From a bacterium (GTDB lineage: Bacteria; Verrucomicrobiota; Verrucomicrobiae; Opitutales; Opitutaceae), in the NCBI GenBank assembly GCA_021780625.1, contig JAJXYI010000711.1:1-8758 (forward strand): a stretch of DNA of 8,758 nucleotides, read 5' to 3'. The translations under genes were made by a program, and so were the position numbers. Below are positions 1 to 4,181 of the stretch, one piece after another. The notes under the pieces are model-generated. The model was not told the origin of the DNA and made no database searches. It saw only the letters and a program-made list of their open reading frames with translations. Every line of letters starts with the position of its first letter. Within the stretch, counting starts at the first letter, position 1.

Positions 1-765
1 GAAATCTCCTGCGACAATGCCGCCATGGGCCAGCACGACCTCGTCCAGATCGTCGAGGTCATGGGCCGCAGCGCCGGCTGGATCGCCGCGGGCGCCGCGC
101 TCGCGAAGCGCCGCGACCATCCGAACGATCCCCCGCACCTGATTTTCCTCCCCGAGGTGGCCTTCTCCGTCGAGAAGTTCGTCGCCGAGGTGAAGCGCGT
201 CCTGGCCCGTGAGAAGTTCTGCTCGATCGTCGTGGGCGAGGGCCTGGTCGACGCCGACGGCAACTACATCGCCGCCAGCACCAAGACCGACGCCTTCGGG
301 CACGCCCAGCTCGGCGGAGCCGGCTCCTACCTGCAGGGCCTGGTCGAGCAGCACCTCCCGGGGATCAAGGCCCGCGTGGTGAGCCTCGGCATGGCCCAGC
401 GCGCCGCCGCCCACTGCTCATCCAAGGCCGACAACGACGAGGCCTTCCTCGCCGGCCAGGCCGCCGTGCGCGCCGCCGTCCTCGAGGCCGAGACCGACAA
501 GATGGTCACGCTCGTGCGCGGCAACACCGACCACTATTCCTGCGAGACCGGCCTCGCCCCCCTCGCCGAGATCGCCAACGGCGTGAAGAAGCTTCCCCGC
601 GAGTGGATCAACGAGGACGGCGTCTCGATGAACTACCAGTTCGTCCGCTACGCCCAGCCCCTGATCCAGGGCGAAGTCGCGATGCCCTTCGAGAACGGCC
701 TGCCCGTCATGGCCCACCTCGACAAGCAGCGCGTCGACAAGATGCTCGCCCCGTACGAACTCTGA
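1..765 (+). CDS. Phosphofructokinase (PPi- or ATP-dependent), C-terminal part
   Basis: Cytoplasmic glycolytic enzyme that phosphorylates fructose 6-phosphate to fructose 1,6-bisphosphate. The frame is open at the left edge, so the 254 visible residues are the C-terminal part; family members are about 400 residues. Visible family marks are the sugar-phosphate binding MGR motif (M21-R23 in EVMGRSAGW), the VGEGL segment (E80) and LGMAQR (Q133-R134), followed by the conserved D-x-x-EA helix region. The phosphoryl-donor determinants (GGDD versus GGDG) lie upstream of the window, so PPi versus ATP use cannot be read here; overall resemblance favours the PPi-dependent/mixed group, as an inference. 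The internal ATG at 25 is only the first Met inside the fragment, not a start, because homology continues upstream. Leucine codons are CTC/CTG apart from one CTT, typical of the high-GC host. A strong terminator follows the stop. Confidence 0.88.
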   Translation, partial: EISCDNAAMGQHDLVQIVEVMGRSAGWIAAGAALAKRRDHPNDPPHLIFLPEVAFSVEKFVAEVKRVLAREKFCSIVVGEGLVDADGNYIAASTKTDAFGHAQLGGAGSYLQGLVEQHLPGIKARVVSLGMAQRAAAHCSSKADNDEAFLAGQAAVRAAVLEAETDKMVTLVRGNTDHYSCETGLAPLAEIANGVKKLPREWINEDGVSMNYQFVRYAQPLIQGEVAMPFENGLPVMAHLDKQRVDKMLAPYEL

Positions 766-792
766 GCCAGGTGCCAGCGCTTCCTTTTCAAG

Positions 793-821
793 ACCGGCCG
801 GAATTTCCGGCCGGTTTTTTT
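793..821 (+). terminator. Intrinsic terminator after phosphofructokinase
   Basis: A perfect 9-bp GC-rich stem (ACCGGCCGG at 793-801 pairing with CCGGCCGGT at 807-815, with two possible extra A-T pairs inside) is followed by seven T residues (815-821). It lies 28 bases past the phosphofructokinase stop. The opposite strand lacks a matching U-tract, so it should mainly stop + strand transcripts, shielding the convergent gene that ends at 850. Confidence 0.93.
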
Positions 822-849
822 GTATCCCCAACGCGGAGACGCCCGCGCC

Positions 850-2367
850 TCAGCTGGCGTGGGGCAGCACGAACAGCAGCATGGCGAGCACGTGGCACAC
901 CGCGCCGCCCGCAGCCAGTCCCTGCCATGCGGCCTGCCGGTACGGGAGGCGGCGGAGACGGTAGAGCCCCACGCCCAGCAGGTAGCACAACCCACCCGCG
1001 AGCAGTAGCCAGAGCGCGCCAGCCGGCAGCGCCGTGATCACCGGCCCGAGCGCAAACACCAGAAGCCAGGCGACCAGAAGGCTCGCCAGGCCGGAGGTCA
1101 CGCTGACGCGCCCGCCAAAAATCACGTGGAGCGCCGCACCGATTCCACACAACCCCCAGATCACTCCGAACAGGCTCCAGCCCCAGGGCCCGCGAAGGGT
1201 CGTGAGCAGGATCGGCGTAAACGTCCCTGCGATGAGCAGGATGGCCCCGGCCTGGCCCAGCCGGCGCAGGCGGCGCTTCGCCGCGTCCGAGCGGCGGGCG
1301 TGATACAGAGTGGACACCGCGGACATCGCCAGCAGGGTGACGCCGAAGACTGTGAAACTGACCACGTGCCAGGCGCTGCCACGCAGGCTCGCAAACACGA
1401 TCAGGAGCGCCAGGCCCGCGACCGCGATCGCCAGTCCAGCGCCGTGAGAGATCCACGCCGCGATCCGTTCACCACGCGTGAGTGCACGAACCGGAACCTC
1501 AGCCCTCGACGACGCCGCATCGCGGCGCGTGCGCACCGAGTTCCGCGCAAGCGAGTCAAGCTGGCGGATAATCCAGACAGGCTGCGGGCTGTTGAATTTT
1601 TCCGGACTCCAATCCTCGCCGTCGGCGTACACCGTCCGCGGGATGACGCAGGTGCCGAAGACCCAGTCGGCCACGGGCAGTCCGAAGAAGCCCGAGATCG
1701 ACTCGTTGCAGTCGATCACGGCGTGGTGGCGAAGGTGGAAGGCATAAACCGGGCGCCAAAACCAGCCCCAGCGCGGATGCGCGATGAGCGGATCCCAGAC
1801 CTCGAAGGGCCAGTGGTTGATCGCATGCAGCACCTCGTAGAGCGACAGCGACACGGCGAGCGCGAGGTAACCCGAGAAGAACCAGGGGAACGAGGGCAGC
1901 AGCCACTGCATCAGCGCGAGCACAGGCGTGGCAAGGGCGGCAAACACGGCCATCGAATACCAGGGGAAGAAGGAGGCCTCGCCCTGCTCCGGCTCCACGA
2001 TCGGAAATTTATTCTCGATGCAAAGCACCCCGCGACCGTCGCGGGACCGGCGCCTTCCGATACGCGTGAGGGCGTGGTGAAGCGTGTGCTGCCGGTAGAG
2101 CCGGCGCAGGAAGGGCACCGCGGAGGTGTGCAGGACGTAGCGGTGGAAGAAGAATTCGACGAACCCGTTCGCCAGGCTGACCACAACGAAGGCCACGGCC
2201 GCCTTTTCCCACGTGGAAAGGAACTGACCGGTCCAGAAACCCGGTGCTGCCAGACGCAGAAGCGCGGCAAGTCCCGCGAGCGACGCGAGCATCGTGATCG
2301 TGAAGAGGGGTAGCGAAAACGCCTCGTGGTGGGCCTCCTGTGAGGCCGGAGCGGGATCCTTGGGCAT
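850..2367 (-). CDS. Fatty acid hydroxylase / hemolysin III (PAQR-type) fusion membrane protein
   Basis: A 505-residue polytopic membrane protein with two recognisable halves in one uninterrupted frame. Residues about 20-250 match the fatty acid hydroxylase/sterol desaturase superfamily, whose histidine clusters bind a di-iron centre: H75-x4-H80, H94-x2-H97-H98, H181-x3-H185 and H211-x2-H214-H215. Residues about 298-505 match hemolysin III/PAQR proteins: SHGAG near 307, S352-x3-H356 (STLYH), LLIAGTFTP at 377-385 and the C-terminal GGAVCH (487-492). The PAQR zinc site looks dead: the usual Asp-His pair before IAGT(Y/F)TP reads G371-Q372, and the TM7 HxxxH reads Q478-x3-Q482. A charged linker (about 272-297) joins the halves. 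The start at 2367 (MPKDPAP) is chosen because upstream in-frame sequence runs antisense through the OsmC gene and shows no homology; no clear Shine-Dalgarno is seen, so the start is tentative. Substrate is unknown. Confidence 0.85.
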   Translation of the reverse strand: MPKDPAPASQEAHHEAFSLPLFTITMLASLAGLAALLRLAAPGFWTGQFLSTWEKAAVAFVVVSLANGFVEFFFHRYVLHTSAVPFLRRLYRQHTLHHALTRIGRRRSRDGRGVLCIENKFPIVEPEQGEASFFPWYSMAVFAALATPVLALMQWLLPSFPWFFSGYLALAVSLSLYEVLHAINHWPFEVWDPLIAHPRWGWFWRPVYAFHLRHHAVIDCNESISGFFGLPVADWVFGTCVIPRTVYADGEDWSPEKFNSPQPVWIIRQLDSLARNSVRTRRDAASSRAEVPVRALTRGERIAAWISHGAGLAIAVAGLALLIVFASLRGSAWHVVSFTVFGVTLLAMSAVSTLYHARRSDAAKRRLRRLGQAGAILLIAGTFTPILLTTLRGPWGWSLFGVIWGLCGIGAALHVIFGGRVSVTSGLASLLVAWLLVFALGPVITALPAGALWLLLAGGLCYLLGVGLYRLRRLPYRQAAWQGLAAGGAVCHVLAMLLFVLPHAS

Positions 2368-2529
2368 CCGTAACCATTCGCCGTTCGCGGCGATTCGCAA
2401 ATGCCGGAGACGATCGAGCGCCAAACCCTTCCCTCCCCGCGACTTTCCCCATGCTAATTTTTCGCGACGCGGCGCATCGGACCCCGAGCGCACGCGGGAG
2501 GACCGCACTTGACCCTGGCCGCGGAGGAC

Positions 2530-2567
2530 GGATGCGCCGTATCCTGATTCCTGATTCCCGCGCATCC
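2530..2567. repeat. Inverted repeat with direct repeat in loop, upstream of OsmC gene
   Basis: GGATGCGC (2530-2537) and its exact reverse complement GCGCATCC (2560-2567) are separated by 22 bases that contain a tandem CCTGATT direct repeat (2543-2556). It ends 28 bases before the OsmC start and so lies in the likely promoter or 5' leader. It could be a regulator-binding operator or an RNA hairpin; an 8-bp match with a long loop could also be chance. Confidence 0.4.
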
Positions 2568-2595
2568 CGCAGGCCGGCCAGCCCACCACCCATCC

Positions 2596-3081
2596 ATGAA
2601 AATCCACACCTACAACCTGATTGTCCGCTGGACGGGTAACACCGGCGACGGCACCCGGAGCTACCGCGGCTACCGCCGCGACCACGTCGTCCAGGCCGCC
2701 GGCAAGCCCTCCCTTGCCTGCTCGAGCGACCCAAGTTTTTTCGGCGATCCGTCCCGGTACAATCCCGAGGAGCTGCTCGTCTCCTCCCTGTCGGGTTGTC
2801 ACATGCTCTGGTACCTCCACCTGTGCGCCGTCAACGGAGTCACGGTTTCCGCGTACACCGACGAGGCGTCCGGGACGATGGAGGAAGGGCCGGACGGCGC
2901 CGGCCAGTTTACGCGTGTGGTGCTGCGGCCCAGGGTCACCATCCTCGAGGCGGGCGCGACCGCGAAGGCCGGAACGCTCCACGAGCAGGCGCACCAATTC
3001 TGCTTCATCGCGCGCTCCGTGCGCTTCCCGGTGGAGGTTGAACCGACGATCGAGGTGGCATCGCCGCAGACGCCCGCGTGA
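2596..3081 (+). CDS. OsmC/Ohr-family peroxiredoxin-like protein
   Basis: A complete 161-residue cytoplasmic protein of the OsmC/Ohr family, which reduces organic or fatty acid hydroperoxides with a cysteine pair. The peroxidatic cysteine is C68 in NPEELLVSSLSGCHMLWYL and the resolving cysteine is C136 in HQFCFIARSV, both in the family's usual contexts; R54 in the DPSRYNPEE segment is a candidate for the arginine that activates the peroxidatic thiol. Length is normal for the family (about 140-165). CHMLWYLHLC and the SVRFPVEV ending fit the COG1764-type branch rather than classic Ohr; this is recall, not a search. The ATG start is preceded by no strong Shine-Dalgarno, but no earlier in-frame start precedes the conserved N-terminus. 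It is divergent from the hydroxylase fusion with a 228-base gap that should hold both promoters. Codon use matches the host. Confidence 0.9.
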   Translation: MKIHTYNLIVRWTGNTGDGTRSYRGYRRDHVVQAAGKPSLACSSDPSFFGDPSRYNPEELLVSSLSGCHMLWYLHLCAVNGVTVSAYTDEASGTMEEGPDGAGQFTRVVLRPRVTILEAGATAKAGTLHEQAHQFCFIARSVRFPVEVEPTIEVASPQTPA

Positions 3082-3116
3082 TGCCATATCGGGTCGGATC
3101 GCGCAGCGGATGGCAT
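3081..3116 (+). terminator. Possible weak stem-loop after OsmC gene
   Basis: ATGCCAT (3081-3087) and ATGGCAT (3110-3116) are perfect inverted 7-mers directly after the OsmC stop, with a 22-base loop and only three T residues after the stem. It may be a weak or factor-assisted terminator; the stem is too short and AT-rich to be sure. Confidence 0.3.
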
Positions 3117-3155
3117 TTGCTTCGGTGAGTTCGTGTAATCGCTTGGCTTGGCCTT

Positions 3156-3181
3156 CTTTGTTATCTTCGTTCCCTTCTGTT
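3156..3181 (-). repeat. 26-nt intergenic repeat, 9-nt period, left copy
   Basis: Read on the minus strand this is AACA then GAAGGGAAC, GAAGATAAC and AAAG, a roughly 9-nt period unit GAAGnnAAC. It aligns without gaps at 21 of 26 positions to the + strand copy at 3889-3914, so the two form an inverted pair around the PagL-like gene. Sequences of this style seem familiar to me from intergenic regions of Opitutaceae-like genomes, which I cannot verify here. Confidence 0.55.
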
Positions 3182-3297
3182 GACTGCGTTTTCTGGCTGA
3201 ATCCTGCCCCGAAGGGCGGCGCGGCCGGATTCACACCGCGGCCCCCGACTCGGCGCAGGGCGTCCGACGCTACGCGTTTCTGCGAAATTCACCCAGG

Positions 3298-3325
3298 TTG
3301 ACACTTCCGTATATGCGTTAACAAT
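3298..3325 (+). promoter_or_regulatory. Candidate promoter for PagL-like gene
   Basis: TTGACA (3298-3303) matches the sigma70 -35 consensus exactly; AACAAT (3320-3325, 4 of 6) follows at 16 bases as a possible -10. The surrounding stretch is clearly more AT-rich than the rest of the window. The implied start would fall almost on the ribosome binding site, giving a very short leader, which lowers confidence. Confidence 0.3.
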
Positions 3326-3330
3326 CATTC

Positions 3331-3337
3331 AAAAGGA
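3331..3337 (+). promoter_or_regulatory. Ribosome binding site for PagL-like gene
   Basis: AAAAGGA lies six bases before the ATG at 3344, a good purine-rich Shine-Dalgarno. It fixes the start of the gene at 3344. Confidence 0.65.
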
Positions 3338-3343
3338 TTTGCT

Positions 3344-3871
3344 ATGAAATCCGACGCTCATTTCGGACACAAGACTCTGGTTTTGTTCAGGTTGTGCTTA
3401 GCGGGATTGGCCTTGGGGCTGATGTCGTTGCGGGCGGAATCCGCGGAATCGACGACCGATCGCCCGCTTTTGGCGGCGGGTTATGCGGTGACCAATGTGC
3501 TTCGGTTTCACCGGCTGAGCGGGGCGACGATCGAGTGGAGAAGCACGCCGGTGTGGAGGACGCTTCGTGGCTGGGTCTCGTACAGCACCGACACCCATGG
3601 GGCGTATTTTGCGGGTGTGGGCGGCTACTATGGACTGCCGTTCGCCGACCGCTGGGAGTTCGGACTGTCATTCGGCCCCGGATATTTTCGCGCGGACCAT
3701 CGGATCGACCTCGGGGCGAAGGTGGAATTTCGCTCGAGCGTCGAGCTCAGCTACCGGCTCCGGTCGGGCAGGCGCCTCGCCGTGGGCTTTGGCCACATTT
3801 CGAACGGGAGCATCGGCCGGGTGAATCCCGGCTCCGAATTTGTGCACCTGTTGCTCGAGATGCCGCTTTGA
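3344..3871 (+). CDS. PagL-like lipid A 3-O-deacylase (acyloxyacyl hydrolase family)
   Basis: A complete 175-residue predicted outer-membrane beta-barrel enzyme of the PagL family, which removes the 3-O-linked acyl chain from lipid A. An N-terminal signal peptide is visible (basic start, hydrophobic stretch about residues 11-28, likely cleavage around 31-35 near RAESAES). The C-terminal family signature is present: GHISNGSIGRVNPGSE with H151, S153 and E165. The His-to-Ser (2) and Ser-to-Glu (12) spacing equals that of the known catalytic triad H126/S128/E140 of Pseudomonas aeruginosa PagL. Alternating strands rich in Tyr, Trp and Gly fill residues 45-150. Base use is odd: 8 of 23 leucine codons are TTG or TTA, against none of about 20 in the phosphofructokinase fragment. 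The gene is flanked by intergenic repeats in opposite orientation. Transfer is possible but not shown. Function would be surface remodelling of LPS. Confidence 0.85.
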   Translation: MKSDAHFGHKTLVLFRLCLAGLALGLMSLRAESAESTTDRPLLAAGYAVTNVLRFHRLSGATIEWRSTPVWRTLRGWVSYSTDTHGAYFAGVGGYYGLPFADRWEFGLSFGPGYFRADHRIDLGAKVEFRSSVELSYRLRSGRRLAVGFGHISNGSIGRVNPGSEFVHLLLEMPL

Positions 3872-3930
3872 ACCTGAATGGCTCACGGAACAGAAGCCAA
3901 CGAAGGGAACGAAGCGGCTGAACCTAAATG
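3869..3930 (+). repeat. Short direct repeat pair TGAACCTgAATG
   Basis: TGAACCTGAATG (3869-3880) and TGAACCTAAATG (3919-3930) match at 11 of 12 bases, 50 bases apart. The first copy supplies the stop codon of the PagL-like gene. A related core, GGCTGAA, occurs at 3195, 3916, 3968 and 4092, linking both flanks of the gene. Confidence 0.5.
3889..3914 (+). repeat. 26-nt intergenic repeat, 9-nt period, right copy
   Basis: AACA followed by GAAGCCAAC, GAAGGGAAC and GAAG. It is the opposite-strand partner of 3156-3181 (21 of 26 identical, equal length), including a perfect 13-base shared core GAAGGGAACGAAG in a shifted register (3902-3914 against the complement of 3165-3177). Confidence 0.55.
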
Positions 3931-3939
3931 ACCCCAAAA

Positions 3940-4086
3940 GCCGCAATTGAACCACAGAGATCACAGAGGCTGAAATCCAAGCAAGGGGCGGAATCAGCGC
4001 TCACCTCGGAGGTGAAAGAGATTCGATACAAAATTCCCGCCCACCTGCATTTCTCCGTGTTCTCTGCTCTGTGGTTCAATCGCGGC
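3940..4086. repeat. Large imperfect inverted repeat (TTGAACCACAGAG type)
   Basis: The 20-base left arm (3940-3959, core ATTGAACCACAGAG) and right arm (4067-4086, core CTCTGTGGTTCAAT) are reverse complements with one mismatch (19 of 20). They enclose 107 bases that hold further decayed CACAGAG-like copies next to both arms and a small palindrome. The arms are too far apart for a terminator and no transposase is enclosed. The layout resembles a miniature palindromic intergenic element; CCACAGAG-type intergenic repeats are, from memory, common in environmental genomes. Confidence 0.6.
4001..4015. repeat. Short perfect palindrome inside the inverted repeat
   Basis: TCACCTC (4001-4007) and GAGGTGA (4009-4015) are exact reverse complements around a single G. 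It sits near the centre of the larger inverted repeat and could form the tip of a folded structure or bind a dimeric protein. No T-tract follows, so a terminator is unlikely. Confidence 0.45.
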
Positions 4087-4181
4087 CTTTAGGCTGAATC
4101 CGGATCAGGGCAGAGGCACAACGCCGGAGCCGGGTACTGGCGACTACCACGACTCACGGGCGAGGTCGCAGGCACCGACGT

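Larger units (their letters stand above)
3872..4181. other. Gene-free intergenic region made of repeat modules
   Basis: This 310-base gap separates the PagL-like gene from the convergent signalling operon. I see no coding sequence, tRNA or clear intrinsic terminator for either side. Roughly 3872-4101 consists of repeat modules (9-nt period repeat, direct repeats, large inverted repeat, short palindrome). The last 80 bases before the operon's end are GC-rich with no structure I can name. Confidence 0.6.

Noticed and set aside
1126..2313. 395-residue open frame on the + strand
   Set aside because: It mirrors the hydroxylase fusion gene; the product is rich in Arg, Gly, Pro and Glu with no recognisable domain.
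2368..3234. Upstream extension of the hydroxylase fusion to a 794-residue product
   Set aside because: The extension runs antisense through the whole OsmC gene and has low-complexity sequence without homology; the Met at 2367 begins just before the first hydrophobic segment.
3344..3921. Alternative + frame 3394-3921 and minus frames over the PagL-like gene
   Set aside because: Only the 3344 frame has a signal peptide, a ribosome binding site and the PagL triad.
3940..4086. Bidirectional terminator for the two convergent genes
   Set aside because: The arms are 107 bases apart and not followed by T-tracts on either strand; an intergenic palindromic repeat fits better.
3872..4181. CRISPR array or tRNA in the repeat-rich gap
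   Set aside because: Repeats are inverted, unequal in spacing and without regular spacers; no cloverleaf or CCA-ended acceptor stem is visible.
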